Assembly: GCA_038496445.1 (NCBI GenBank)
Contig: JALMLS010000303.1
Location: forward strand, 40,722 to 104,721
Source: Trichosphaerium sp. ATCC 40318
Lineage: Eukaryota; Discosea; Flabellinia; Trichosidae
Length of the DNA stretch: 64,000 nucleotides
Direction: 5' to 3'
In this document: positions 24,340-36,756 of the stretch, one piece after another
Position numbering within the stretch: the first letter of the stretch is position 1
How the letters are laid out: each line of letters starts with the position of its first letter
Made by a program: the position numbers and the translations under genes
Notes under the pieces: generated by a model
What the model was told of the DNA's origin: nothing
Seen by the model: the letters and a program-made list of their open reading frames with translations, nothing else
Database searches by the model: none

Positions 24340-25639
24340 CTTGGAAATATTCAGCAAAATTATTTCATGTCATGTACAATATGTCTAATCTATGTAAGCA
24401 GTTGTTGCTCTAGTAAAGTTCTATTAATCAGTAAGAAAAATGTATTTGCACTCAAGTATATTCCGCTTAGACATCCTTAATGGGCATTTCCAGATCACTC
24501 TTTGAAAAAGTCTCTATTTTGTTAATCGACAGAAACTAACACACATACACATGACTTGTGTGCCAAGGTTGGAACAAAACGAAAAAAGGAAGTTAACATG
24601 ACCATTCACCAAAGGGTTAAATAAAGCATGTTACAACTTTATTTGAAGCACCTTGTACTTTTGTAGTGAAACCACCTGCATAGAAAAGGTTCGTCCAATG
24701 ATATTACAGTAGGTCATGCTAGTGTGATATACACCAAAGGCAAGTATTGTGAACTTTCAAGTGTTGCCAGCCATTCAGCTGTTTGGGTAGTGCCTGAATA
24801 TTGTCCAAGTTACTTTGAAAAAAAGTTGTAGGTTTCGGCAAGCTTAGTGATGGTTTGTTCTATATTGCAAAGATGTTATCTACTGCTTATTTGCTGTATT
24901 TGAAGTGCTTTGTGACTACTTACAACTGAATGAAACCCTACATATCAACAACTTCGTGTCAGCTGCTACAGAAAAAAAACCAAGAGGTTTTTTGACATGT
25001 GGTTTTGCTTTTTGACAAAAGGCACGTAGCCTTTTTGTGAATATTTTACTATGGCATCAATTGTACACTATTCTTGATCGAGGTAGGGAGATTTAAAAAT
25101 AGTTATCTTGGTTGCTCCGGAGTCTATAAATAATCATATTTACACAACTTTTTGTTCACATTTTTTTCTGTTACTGCTACATTGATTAAAACAACGAATC
25201 AATCAATGTAGTGAGCAAAAAAAAATATTGTTAGCATCATGAAATGGGAGAGAAGAGTACATTTTGCTGTCATCATGTATGTTGACAGTTAAGCAAGTGG
25301 GTGAACTTGAGGTTGTCGAGAAAACTCGTGTACGTTACTAAATTCAGTCAAATTCAATGGCAAGTACTTTACTCAATCAATTCTGAATTGACCCTTTAGA
25401 TCAATCCTTCAATCCAATAAAGGCAGCGCAAGGTGATCTGGGAGGAAAAATAACACACAGTTCCTGACCGATAGCTCTGGTGCAGAGCGAGCGTGTGGTT
25501 TATTTTCCCTCATCAGGTTCACCTTCTGCTTGGAGGCTATGTCAGGTTCCTTTTGGGTTAGTGTGGAATAACATACAGACAAGTAAAATCAAACTCGCTT
25601 ATTTTTATTACAATTTGTTTTTGAGAAAGAAAAAAAGGA
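24340..25639. other. 3' flank of F-box/LRR gene; no gene seen
   Basis: About 24340-24655 is the inverse of 35395-35676, so the duplication that carried the F-box/LRR gene included about 300 bp of downstream DNA. From about 24660 to 25640 I see no gene or repeat I can support. Confidence 0.6.
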
Positions 25640-26859
25640 TTATAAGCGACGTAAGTGGCTCTCATTTGATAAGAGGTATGTTTTAAATTCTTCAAGTGCA
25701 TCAGATACTGCTTTTTTAGCGAAATCTTTTAAAGCTTGTTGATCAATATCATTAAGGAACCATTCTGTGTATTCGAAAAGAGGTACATGTCCATCACCAT
25801 CAGTGTCAGCCATTTTCTAGAAAAAAAGTTAGTAAATGAAGTTTTCCTTGTTCTAGAAAAAGTCACGTGGTTTTTGTTTTGATTATTGGATTTATGAATA
25901 TTTTAGTGGTTTAACGTACATATCCGAATTGGTATATAGCATGATACATCTTTTGTAGAGGGTAATGTTTAAAGTATTTTTCCATTTTTACTTTGTTTCT
26001 CATTTCAATTTGCTTGTCATCAGGAACATTCTTTTCAGTCAAAATCTCATCCAGTACAGTCCTTTAAAAACCATAATTAGAATACATAAGCAAGCAAATA
26101 CAAAACGATGACAAGATCACTAGAGTTGGTTTTTTTATCAAAAAAATTGCAACGTACGGTAAAAGGCTTTTCATAAACATTTGATGTAAGATTGAACACT
26201 GCTTATTCATATGTTTGAATTCGCTTTGAGATACTCTATCAGAGTGATTTGTATCCAGTAACATAAAACTCACTAGTGTATAATGTTAGTAAGGTCTCAC
26301 ACAAGGAGATAAAGACGGTTTGAACAATCCAAAAAAAGAAAAGACGTACACTCGCATATCTCGTGACGACCAGTAGCAAGCTTAATACGATCTAGAAAAG
26401 TCACAAAGGCCTTTAATGGCACTACAGACTTTTTATGGAGTGACTTATAATAGCCATGAATCAAACTAGCAGTAGTAGAAGCATAGATTTGTTGACAAGT
26501 TTGTTGTTCTTTTATAGGCAGATCATTCATTGTCTTTAGGTAAACACTGCAGTCAGGATTAGACACTAAAGTGTCTAAAATATTTCCATTAAAATAAAGA
26601 CTGTGGTTCATGAATTTATGCTTAAATAAAGATGTAAGTAACAGAAATTACATCGAAAAAAAAACGTGAAATAAAACAAATTATCAAAAAATCAGGAACT
26701 TCTTCACTGCTGTTGACTTACCAATATTGGAAATACTTTTGCTGTATTGAGGTAATTAAATACTTGTGCTGCGTCTTTAAGATTAATAGTTTGAGAAGGA
26801 GCGGAGTAATATAACTGCTTGGTAGGAGCATCAGTCACTAAAGAAAAAGGAGTAAGCAT
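25640..26859 (-). CDS. EF-hand calcium-binding protein, otherwise unrecognised
   Basis: Five exons on the minus strand join in phase: MLTPFSLVTDAPTKQLYYS... from ATG at 26859, then MNHSLYFNGNILDTL..., an exon with LLDTNHSDRVSQSEFKHM, VLDEILTEKNVPDDKQ..., and a last exon with MADTDGDGHVPLFEYTEWF. The two Asp-rich loops are EF-hand type. DTDGDGHVPLFEY fits the 12-residue loop well; DTNHSDRVSQSEF is weaker and may bind poorly. About 300 residues, helical, no signal peptide or membrane segment. I infer a cytosolic calcium sensor or buffer; partners unknown. The next gene upstream ends only about 27 bp away on the same strand. Confidence 0.72.
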
Positions 26860-26886
26860 TTCGAAAAAGCCCTCTTCGAAAATGTC

Positions 26887-27897
26887 TCAGTAATCAATTT
26901 CTTCTGCCGTACAGCAATCAAAAATCCCTTCTCCAATGAGCTTTGCCCTTATATGTAATTTCCCCTTAATTTTTCTTTTAATCTTATCGCCTGACTGGAG
27001 GTCAAGAATGAAATCACAAAGTGAATCCTTATTTTGAGGTGTAAGCATCTTCATAGAATTACGAATTTGCCACAAGTTTAAACGAGCAACAGCCACTACA
27101 AAACATGTAAATACAACACCAGCAACAACCTTGTAAAGTATCAAGGATTATAAAAGGCTGTGAATCCCGAAAAAGAAAAAACAAAAAAAACGAAAACGTA
27201 CATCCTTTGTGATCGTCCTTGGTTTGAATACAAAGGTCAATATCGAAGCTTGTACCCGCTACCTTTGCTAGTACGCCGTCTTCTTCCCATGTGCATTGCT
27301 TAAAGTACTGTTAGAGCGGAATAAAGTGAAAACCTTTAGGAAATAATTTCAGAATTTTTGCGCTGTATGTTCGTACCATTGGTGCGTTTTCAGCTGCTTT
27401 TACTGCTGAAGCTTCTGTTTCAAAATATTCTGGGTTTGGTGAATTATCTCCACGCCAGTGCGTATGTACGCATAGTTTTGGCGTAACTAGGTGCGTTAGA
27501 CAGTATCCTGTACATTCTTCCAGAAAATATACGCCTAGAGAACTACATTTTGCTCAAACTGGCCGTGGTTTTAGCCAATGTAGCAGGGGCATCTACGAAG
27601 TGGCTTAGAATTAAATTCGTTTTATGTACCAGGTAATTGTCCATCGATGTCTACGAGCTTGTGGATGTGTAATTGAACGTCCAGTTGACCATTAACACCG
27701 ATTGGTGCCGCATTTAATTGCGAATCGGAGTCTGACTCAGAATCGTTATCTTGCGGAGCAGGTGGTGCCGTAGGAGGTGTTGGCGCGGTCACAGTAGATT
27801 TACTACCAGACAAAGAAGCTCCAGTGGAGACAGTGCTAGAGTTCAAAGGTTGACTAGAAGCAGTTGTAGAAACTGCGTCGTTGCTTTGTTGGCTCAT
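26887..27897 (-). CDS. unrecognised protein with Ser/Thr/Pro-rich N-terminus
   Basis: The first exon (ATG at 27897) begins with a disordered stretch rich in Ser, Thr, Pro and Asp (SQQSNDAVSTTASS... then DNDSESDSDSQLN), then LDVQLHIHKLVDIDGQLPG. Later exons read VYFLEECTGYCLTHLVTPKL, HTHWRGDNSPNPEYFETEAS, CTWEEDGVLAKVAGTSFDID, and finally LNLWQIRNSMKMLTPQNKDS... ending EEIDY at 26887. About 275 residues. The intron between the last two exons is best read as 27087-27207, because only that choice keeps the frame open to the end. I recognise no family; the alternating hydrophobic/charged patterns suggest a beta-rich domain. The location of the product cannot be told. Confidence 0.6.
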
Positions 27898-28078
27898 TTT
27901 GGAATGTACTTTACTAAAGTACAGCCTTATTTAGTCAGTTTTCCATACTTAACAGTCATCGCTTTTTGGTACCCCTACAACCATTAATCTAACATAGTAG
28001 GAGTACAAGAGCTATATTTAGGCTTAATTGGGAAACCGTTGACGGTCGAAAACTCAATTCGTAATCAGACATGTTGTT

Positions 28079-29776
28079 TTATTTTGAAAGGAATCCAAAG
28101 TGGATAGCATGAGTATTAACTCTCTTTACAGGTAGATCCTTCTTCCAAGCGTTATACTGTAATTTGGTATCAACAATTCCAAGGTTCTGTTGGAAATCGC
28201 CCAACCAAGCGCTATCATTAGCATCCTTCTCAGCGAAAGCAAGAGGCCTAAAGTATTAAATTAAATTGTTAAAACCAAACAGCTTGAAGCATGTATCGGC
28301 GCGAGTTCGGAAAAGGAGAAAAGTAATCAAACTGAAAGAAAAATAAATACCTTGTAGCTTCAACATTGATTAAACTTAAGCCTTTGCAAAGATCAAATGA
28401 TGGCTCCTCACTAGCTTCGAAAAGACCAGAAAACTTTCTAGCACCTATAATAAATCGTGTAAGAAAATATAACTAAACATCAGTTGGATAGCATCCAAAC
28501 AAACGCTGTTGAATATAAAAACCAGAAACTATCAAAAAAAAAAAGAAACTTACCAATTATAGCATCCGTGTCTGTTGCTGCCTCTTGTGTGTTATTTATG
28601 GCATCTAACAAACTCATAGCTTCTCCATCAGGACCAACAGCACAGTGTACATTATCCTCCATCAAGTAGAAGTATTCATAATCGAAAAGCGAACAAAACG
28701 CTTTTGCAGCTTCTTTGAGTATTGTCTTTGATGCTCCAGACTTTACAGGTACACAAACAAATGGCTGTGTTGGGAATTCTTCTTTATAAGCTTTTAAATC
28801 CTCTTGCGGAATAAATACTAACTGTCTGTAGTCTTTAGACTCAACAAGGGATTCTGATGTTTTAGAGTCCTTTAATGCATTTGACAGGTCCAATTTGGCT
28901 GTTGTGGGACGTCCAGTTGATGTAATACAGATAGGATGACGGATTTTAAAAGAAGAAGGTGGAGACTTTATGCTTGGTAGCATATCGCGAGTTTTAGATA
29001 GAGGGATGCAGAGCTACGAACAAAAATTAGAAAAAAAAAATTGAATGGGAAATTTAAACAAAATAACTAAAGATCTACGTCATGACGCTAGCGACGCGTG
29101 TATAAACCACGATAACGTATTAGCACAATATTTAAGAGTCACTTTGTAAGGGAGTGGGGTTTTTTTCTCGGATTCGGTAGTTACCTTGAATACAAACTTT
29201 CCAAAGCGATCTAGTGACTTTGGTAGCAATACATCATCTGGTATCAGGAATTGAAGGTGAGGAGAGCCAACAAGGATTGTCGTGTCAGTACCTAGAGCGG
29301 TTTAGCTATTGTCAGTATGACAAACGTGCGAAACGATTGCTGTAAGCATTAATTTCACTACGCTGAGTGTAACAGCGGTTTTTTAGCGTGATAAAATACA
29401 ATTACACTCGACAGTACCTTGCCATGCCAATGCCTTGCCTAGAGGATCTCTTCGAGAGCGTTTTACTGCATACTTTTCTTTGTTTTTTATATCGCTGCTT
29501 TTTCCGTGTGTAGAAGCGCCATAAGTGCGCTTGAGTACTTCTGTAAAGTCTTCTGGCCGTGTTGGTGTTTTGTTTGAATTACTAGTCGCCAAATATCTCA
29601 CGCGCATTGGTAGAGTCTAAGTAGAAGTACAGTGAGAATGTGGCGATCAATTGGAAAGCAGGAAGCAAATAGTAGATTAACTACGCTATACGCCACACCG
29701 CTTTATCAGCAAGTGTAAATATGCGTACCCGTGCTCTTTGCATTGAACGTCCTGAAAAACTCGTAACACGCAACAT
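28079..29776 (-). CDS. GT-A-like (GREB1/TET-associated glycosyltransferase-like) protein with mitochondrial-type presequence
   Basis: ATG at 29776 gives an Arg/Ser-rich, acid-free N-terminus (MLRVTSFSGRSMQRAR then MRVRYLATSNSNKT), typical of a mitochondrial targeting peptide. About seven exons in phase follow. The core reads HPICITSTGRPTTAKLDL, YRQLVFIPQEDLKAYKEEFP, FVCVPVKSGASKTILKEAAK, FDYEYFYLMEDNVHC: the order strand-ITSTGR, FIPQED..Y, SGAS...A, YLMEDN parallels GT-A proteins of the GREB1/TET-associated glycosyltransferase type, where the acidic EDN replaces DDD/DxD. The C-terminal part reads ARKFSGLFEASEEPSFDL...AWLGDFQQNLG. I infer a nucleotide-sugar-using or derived fold; mitochondrial location and family are both tentative. 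Stop at 28079-28081. Confidence 0.5.
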
Positions 29777-30309
29777 TGTGGTCACCAACGCTTATAGTAT
29801 ACTTACAAAGTGTTACCTGTCAACATAAGAGTAAAAATCAATGTATAAAGGTAGCGACAGGTTTATAGATATCCTGTATTACGCGTTACAACGTACAATG
29901 CGTTTTCTTGCCTAAAACACAAACAAACTGACGTTGAAGGACTTTGTAGAAAAAATTTCTTCTGTTGTTTTTTGGCTTCAAAAAAATGTCTTCTACAAAA
30001 ATTGATTAGTGCTCTAAAACACGTCTCTGGAGCGTGTTTATTATTGAGTTCAGTAGATTGCATATTCAGTGACACCTAAGATGTTTGATTTTGATAAATG
30101 TGCTCATCAGTCTGCTAGATGGCATCTATGCGATTGCGTTCTTAAAGGGTTAAAAGAGGTAATTGCAGCACGTGGAATGCAGAGCTCTGACTTCAGCGTG
30201 TAAACTCAGGGGTGCACCGATGAAAAACTTCACAAAATGATAAAAGTCAATGACAGGCAAAAGCGACAGTTCAATTTAAACTCAGAATAAATTGTTGGTA
30301 GCTGACAAG
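29777..30309. promoter_or_regulatory. divergent intergenic region, small ORFs unassigned
   Basis: It separates two divergently transcribed genes with mitochondrial-type N-termini. A 40-codon plus-strand frame begins at 30081 and a 67-codon minus-strand frame (29863-30062) overlaps the region. Neither shows a family signature, so I leave them uncalled. Confidence 0.35.
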
Positions 30310-33300
30310 ATGTATGCGAGGTTACCTCGTTATGGACTAGCTGCCGCGCAGCTCAACGCGCATCGAACTATTCAACGTATGCTTTAACATTACTTTCAGT
30401 AAGCGTCGCTGACATTAGCAAGGTCGAAGAATAACCAGAACGAAACATATCAGCGCGAAAGCAAATTACACGCGAGTGAGGAAAGAAACAATACCACGTC
30501 TAAACCTACGCGATGGGATAAACGGAACACTATTCAGTAGTCGTTTTAATGCGCGACCGAACAACTTCGTCTCAACAAAATTATTTACTGTACCACCATC
30601 TGTTGCACGTTACTACCACCTTGGAGCCTTTCAACACGCCGGGGCTGCGCCTCAGCAGCAACCAAAGCCAGTATCTACAAAGGCTTCTGAGAGTAAAGAA
30701 ACAGCTCAAACCAGTAAAGAAGAGAACCAAGAGGAGTTAATACCGATAAGCTTACCTAAATCGTACGTTTTACGTAAAATGATTCTATATCGCTTTGCTA
30801 TGCTACAAATAGATCACAACGGTTAAAAGTTTGCATTCATATCTCCTAACACCCTCAAATTGCCGTTTTACGAACAAATCGCGTCATTCAAACAATTTTT
30901 TTTTTGCTTTCAAGTCTCCTGTTCCTTCTCGTTCTCTTTTTGATAAAAAGCTCACCTAACGCTTATACCATTATTTATATAACGTTATATACCTAACTTA
31001 TTGTCTTTTTAGACAAACTCCTGCTCCTGAGAAGTCATTTATGGCTGCTGTCACTTCTACGCTTCAAAACGCATTTGATATGATTGTTGGAATGTTTAAA
31101 GTAGTCTGCGACCCTAAGACGTATGTGTGGCTGTACCAAAAAATGGTAGAAGTTAAAAAACTTCTTTTGGCCGCTTATCGTGATCCTGTTGGAACACGTG
31201 AATGGTTGTGGAAGTTTTTGAAGGATGGCGCACATCACACTTGGGTTGGTCTTAAATTATTTGGTAAAAATGTAGCAACATCTACTGGTATTGTGTTCAG
31301 GCATTTAAGCGGTACGTAGTGCGGTAGGTTGCGTTATTGTCGCAGCAACAAAAAATTTAGTTTTTGGAAAAATTAATGAAAAAAAAAATAGTCCAAAGTG
31401 AAGACAATACTTGGATGGAGTGTTGTTAAAATATTTTAATTTTTGACTTGTTTTATAGGTAAACCTATGACGTATCGTGAATATCGTTTATTGATCAGAA
31501 CAAGTGCTGACATTTTCAGAATGGTTCCATTTTCTTTTTTTATATTGGTACCAGCGATGGAAATTTTTTTGCCTATTTATCTATATCTATTCCCTGGTAT
31601 GCTTCCGTCTTCATTCAGAAGCGATCTACAAAAAGTACGTATATATTAATAGCATATTGAGCGATTATTATCTAAGTTTGATTGTGCTGTGTAAAGCTAT
31701 TAATTTTTTTTCTTTTTTTTATTATTTTCCTTGTGAACAATATCTTTTAATGTTAGCATGATAGGACGATTACTTGCGTAAACGATTGCGTATTAAAATT
31801 GATATGGCAAGATTCTTGCGTGAGGCATTGAAAAAAATGAAGAAAAAGGGAGATGATCCACAAGGTTACGAAAACTTTATCAGAAAGGCACGTGTGTATA
31901 CTAATTTTTTTTTGATTCGAGTTTTTGAGCTCAGAAAAATAATAACCTTTTCGCGTGCTTGTATATTTGGCCGCTACGTTGTCTTGATTTCAATTGTACT
32001 TATATTTTTTTTTGCAGGTTAAAAGTGGCGAGCCTGTGGAAAAACCAATTCTAATGAAATATGTCAAATACTTCAAGGATGAATTTACAACTGATAATCT
32101 TACACGTGGTCAGCTTGCTCAAATGTGTCAAGTCATGGGATTACCTATGTTTGGCACTACAGAATTTCTACGTAATATTCTTAGAGTAAGGCTTGGTATG
32201 CTCCGTAAAGCTGATAGCGTACGTTGTACTTTTTTAATCGGGTTTCTATTTTTTGTTGAAACACCTCTTTGGTCGTTCATTTATGATTTATAGCTCTTGA
32301 CACCGGAAGTAATTGATAGTTTTTCTACAATGGAATTACGTGAAGCAGCTTCATTGCGTGGTATGGATGGCAAAGACTTGCGTACACGTATGAAGAATTG
32401 GATAGATCTGGCAAATAAAAAGAGTGTACGTTTTCTACGCATTAGTTTACAGGTTGTTGCTGTTGTTCTGACGTATTCCTTTAGGTCCCTTATACTATCC
32501 TTTTTTTGTCTCGTGTATTTACAGATCCACAAGACTCAACTGTAGAGCAGCAAGATCAACGTATCAAGGTATGTCAATTAAACGAAAAGAGCACTTTTTT
32601 GCTTCATCAGAACTTGGGATATTTAGATTGAATTCTAACATGACCTTTAGGAAGTTATCTCTAAGATGCCTGCCGCTGCTATTGATGAAGCTGAAGTAGA
32701 TGAAGAAGATGTCGTACCAGAGTTGAAACTTGAAATGATTAAGGAGCAACAAGACTTAAACGCAAAAGAAAAAGATGAAGAGGATAAAAAGAAAAAAGCA
32801 GAAGAAGAAGCCAAAAAGGCGGAAGATGAAGCTAAAAAGGCTGTGGAAGAAGCAGAAGCAGCAAAGAAAGAAGAAGAACTTGCCAAGCAACTGCAAGAAG
32901 AAGCTGCAGCCAAAGAAGCCGCAAAACCAGCTTCTGAGCCTGAACCAGAGGCCCAGCCTATTAAAAAAGATACTAAGGCACCAGTTGAAGAAATTAAAAA
33001 GCCTGCGGAAGCAAAACAAGCAAGCAAAACAGCCGAGGCTAAAAAACCATCAGAACCATCAAAACCAGCTTCAAAAGATGCTTCTGTACCAGAAGCAGCT
33101 ACAACTACTGAAGTTGAACCAGCTGCTGAAACAGCTGCTCCAGTTTCTAAAGAAGAGACCGCTGAAGCCGCTGCTAAAGATAAAAAAGATGAGGAAGCTT
33201 TACTTGATGAACAGAAAGTTCGTGATGTTGCCGACTGTTTGGCTACATTAGCAAAGCCTCTTGATGAAGAAAAAGAAGCTATCCAAAGCCTTAAAGATAA

Positions 33301-34616
33301 GTTCTTTGCTGATAAGCGTGATGCTGTAGCAGAAGAATTAATGGAGGAAGCTATTGAAGAAGCTCAGGTAAGGCTCTTTGCAAACATTTTTCAAAAAAAC
33401 TTTTTTCTGGCATGCCCTGCTCATCCCTACTGTACAATTCACTTACCTTATATCAGGAATACCGTAAGAGAAAAGAAAAAGAAGCTAAACAAGCTGAAGA
33501 AGCAGCTAAAGAGGCTGCAGCACCTGCAGCTGAAGGTGATAAGCCAGCACCAACTGATTCCGCCAAGCCTGCTGAAAAAACACAAAAAGCAAAAGCAGAG
33601 CCTAAAGCTGAACCTAAAAAAGCAGCTAAGGTCGCTAAACCTACAGAGGCTAAACCTGAAGCTGTTAAACCTGCTACAAAGTCCACTGAGGCTCCTGCAA
33701 CTAAAGCAACAGAGAAAGCCGCTGAGGAGAAAAAGGATCTGTCCTTTGCTGAGAAAGCAGAAGTTCCTGCTGCTGAGACCCAAGAAACACCTGCAGCTCC
33801 TGTAGAAGATGCTGCAGAAGCTGAAAAGGCAGAAGAAGAAGGTATGACAGAAGAAGAAAAAGAGGAAGAAGCTAAAAAAGTCGCAAAGGCCAAGAAAGAA
33901 AAGGTAGGGTTTGAGTCAAATAGTTTTTCTTCTTTTCTGACATTCTTGTGCTTTTAGGAAAAGAAATTACAGAACCGTTTGGATGCTACATTGTCCTCAT
34001 GGGTAGATCAACTTGAAAAAGAAGTTGATGCTCTTGGTACTGAGGTTGTTCGGTTACAAATTATCGATCAAAATCAAGATGGTGTCATTTCAACACAGGA
34101 ACTCATTGACGTAAGTTTTATTCTTTTTTCTTTCTTCTGAAATCATTACTTAATGAGATTTAAGTCAATTTGTTTTATCTTTTATTGGCCCTTTGTGGTT
34201 GCTTGTTTTTTTCCTTCTTTCCTTTTGTTGTCAGACTAGGAACTTATGTGCGTTTGTCTAGGCTATTGATACACAATTTAATCAAAAATATAAACATGAA
34301 GATATTCGTTCTCTCATTGCACGTTTTGATACAAATGAAGATGGAAACATTGATGTAGCATATTTGAAACAATTTTCAGGTGGAGACCTTGATATTCAGG
34401 CCGAACTACGAGGAGAAGAGCGAAAACGATTAGAAAGGTATGTAACACAAAGATGATCTTCTTTTTTGTTTTTTTCTTTCTTTCGTCGAAAATTGCTTCC
34501 ACTTTTCGAGAGTTCCATTCACTTGTTTTTTCATAAGTTAATCTGTTTTCTTTAGAGAACAACAAGAAAATGAAGCCAACAAAGTTGAACAACAGGCTAA
34601 AGACTCTAAGGAATAA
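30310..34616 (+). CDS. LETM1-family mitochondrial inner-membrane protein with C-terminal EF hands
   Basis: LETM1 proteins maintain mitochondrial cation exchange (K+/H+ or Ca2+/H+) and ribosome contact at the inner membrane. The N-terminus (MYARLPRYGLAAAQLNAHRTIQ) is a basic transit-like peptide. The conserved block reads MTYREYRLLIRTSADIFRMV, PFSFFILVPAMEIFLPIYLY (membrane segment), LFPGMLPSSF, then GEPVEKPILMKYVKYFKDEF, LTRGQLAQMCQVMGLPMFGT and LREAASLRGMDGKDLRTRMK, matching the LETM1 ribosome-binding-like domain. After it comes a very long K/E/A/P-rich low-complexity segment (about 32666-33905), then two EF hands (DQNQDGVISTQEL and DTNEDGNIDVAYL). About 13 exons. The acidic/basic linker is longer than in most homologs I know; EF hands at the end are normal for the family. 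Confidence 0.92.
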
Positions 34617-35394
34617 ATAAAACAAACCCAAACCAAACAAACCCCCTAAAAAAAAAAAGTGTCCATATAGTATCTTGGTGGTGAGCCAAAAAAAAAATTA
34701 ACTCTAACCCCCACTCTATTCCTTTGCTCTCTCACCTTTAAAAGTGTCGTGAAAAAGAATTATATTTATTTACAAAAAAGCCCACACAGCACCACAGCAC
34801 ATTCATGTAATGAAAAGAAAAAAAAAAAATGAAAAAAGAATAAATCAACCTCCGAATTAATTAAGAAGGAATACTTGACAGCCTAAACAGCGCTGTTAAT
34901 TTATTAATGTTTGACGAGAAGCAGATGAATATTTGGTTGGTGTAACTGTTCTATGAAATGAGTGGACAGTTTGAGTCTTTTTTTTGTTGGAAGTAGGCTG
35001 TGCGTGTAAAAAAAAGTAGTGTTGTTAAATAGTCGACTTTGGACCTACTTGAACAGCAAGGGTACCTACTCCCTTTGAGGTCTCTAAAAATGAGTTTTAT
35101 ACCCTTAGTTAGTTGGTAGCGAGAACACGCTACAAGCACCACAGCACCAAGATAGAGTGTAATACACCAATGTGATGCTGTTAAATGCTCCAGGGATATT
35201 TTCCTACTTTTTTCTGCTATTGAGGCCATTTCCAGTCGCTCAGAACTGAAAACCTGCTTTTGATTTTAATCAAATGAAGGCAGCTGAAAAGAAGAAGAGC
35301 ACTGGCAAAGAGGAGATGGTAAAATGAGTGAAAATGAGCATGTGCTGAGAATTCACATACTTAGCTTTTGTGTATATCGCACTAAGAGGTGCTT
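34617..35394. other. LETM1 3' flank, poly-A-rich; one doubtful ORF
   Basis: An A-rich, C/T-poor 3' flank follows the LETM1 stop. A 92-codon minus-strand frame at 34951-35229 has a hydrophobic segment (WCITLYLGAVVLVA) but no family match; it could be a tiny membrane protein or chance. Confidence 0.35.
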
Positions 35395-35676
35395 CAAATA
35401 AACTTGTCACATGCTTTATTTAACCCTTTGGTGAATAGTCATGTTAACTTCCTTTTTTTGTTTTGTTCTGACCTTGGCACGCAAGTCATGTATATGTGTT
35501 AGTTAAAAAGTCATGTTTTCAGCTTTGAAAATTAGTCCTTAAGCACCAAATGTGTTTAATGGAGATAATAGTAAGTTTTTCTTACTGATTAATAGAACTT
35601 TACTAGAGCAACAACTGCTTACATAGATTAGACATATTGTACATGACATGAAATAATTTTGCTGAATATTTCCAAG
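35395..35676. repeat. downstream part of the F-box/LRR inverted duplication
   Basis: Inverse of about 24340-24655, including TTAACCCTTTGGTGAATAGT and a block around AATAGAACTTTACTAGAGC. Insertions and deletions separate the copies. Confidence 0.8.
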
Positions 35677-36756
35677 CTAATTAATTTTGCGCCTATCAGT
35701 GATTGCAATGCTATTGTCTGTTATTAACTCACAACCATACGCGGAGATAGTGTGTGCACCTGCCAATGCCGCAATGCCATTGTCTGTTATTAATTTACAA
35801 GCATACAAGTTGATAGTGTGTACACCTGCCAATACCTTCAAACCTTCATCTGTTACATTTGTATGTGATAAATCAATCGTGTGTACACCTGCCAATGCCG
35901 CAATGCCATTGTCTGTTATTGACTCACAAGCATACAAGTTGATAGTGTGTACACCTGCCAATACCTTCAAACCTTCATCTGTTACATTTGTAAATGATAA
36001 ATTAATCGTATGTACACCTGCCAATGCTGCAATGCCATTGTCTGTTATTGATTTAGAACCATACAAGATGATAGTGTGTACACCTGCCAATGCCTTCAAA
36101 CCTTCATCTGTTACATTTGTACATGATAAATCAATATCATGTACACCTGTCAATGCCGCAATGCCATTGTCTGTCATTGATTCAGAACCATACAAGTTGA
36201 TAGTGTGTACACCTGCCAATGCATTCAAACCTTCATCTGTTACATTTGTATCTGATAAATTAATCTTATGTACACCTGCCAATGCTGCAATGCCATTGTC
36301 TGTTATTGATTTACAAGCATACAAGTTGATAGTGTGTACACTTGCCAATGCCTTCAAACCTTCATCTGTTACATTTGTTAATGATAAATCAATCGTATGT
36401 ACACCTGCCAATGACTTCAAGCCTTCATCTGTTACATTTGTATCTGATAAATTAATCTTATGTACACCTGCCAATGCCACAATAATGTTGTTTGTTAGCT
36501 TTTTCTGGCTGAGATCAATAGTTGTATTGTGGAGTAATGGACTACCAGATAGCATTTGAACTTCATTTGTGTTTTTAATAGCAATACAACCATACCCAAC
36601 GTGGTTGTGAACAATATCTTGTAAAAGATGGCATGTTTGGGCTGCACAAAGTGTATAGGTCCCTTGTTTGAGAATATGGACTATTAACTCAATTGGTAGC
36701 GTGACAAGGTTGAATACTTGGTTAAACTGTGTTTGTTGTTGTTTTTTCTTTTCCAT
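35677..36756 (-). CDS. F-box/leucine-rich-repeat protein, intact copy
   Basis: A single frame of 359 residues without introns. The N-terminus is an F-box (LPIELIVHILKQGTYTLCAA, then AQTCHLLQDIVHNHVGYGCI), predicted to bind Skp1 in an SCF ubiquitin ligase. Then come 12 LRR units of alternating length: 22 residues, AGVHTINLYACKSITDNGIAAL, and 21 residues, AGVHKINLSDTNVTDEGLK(S)L. The repeats are so alike that the antisense strand is also open over 290 codons, which I treat as a shadow. F-box/LRR proteins normally choose ubiquitylation substrates with the LRR arc; the substrate here is unknown. The copy at 23064-24339 is inverted, has three more repeats and carries a frameshift. The family spreads through the window (40717, 41900, 51455). 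Confidence 0.8.
   Translation of the reverse strand: MEKKKQQQTQFNQVFNLVTLPIELIVHILKQGTYTLCAAQTCHLLQDIVHNHVGYGCIAIKNTNEVQMLSGSPLLHNTTIDLSQKKLTNNIIVALAGVHKINLSDTNVTDEGLKSLAGVHTIDLSLTNVTDEGLKALASVHTINLYACKSITDNGIAALAGVHKINLSDTNVTDEGLNALAGVHTINLYGSESMTDNGIAALTGVHDIDLSCTNVTDEGLKALAGVHTIILYGSKSITDNGIAALAGVHTINLSFTNVTDEGLKVLAGVHTINLYACESITDNGIAALAGVHTIDLSHTNVTDEGLKVLAGVHTINLYACKLITDNGIAALAGAHTISAYGCELITDNSIAITDRRKIN

Noticed and set aside
32647-33893. Long open frames on both strands over the LETM1 linker
   Set aside because: Shadows of K/E/A-rich low-complexity coding sequence; Phe- and Ser-rich products without a family.
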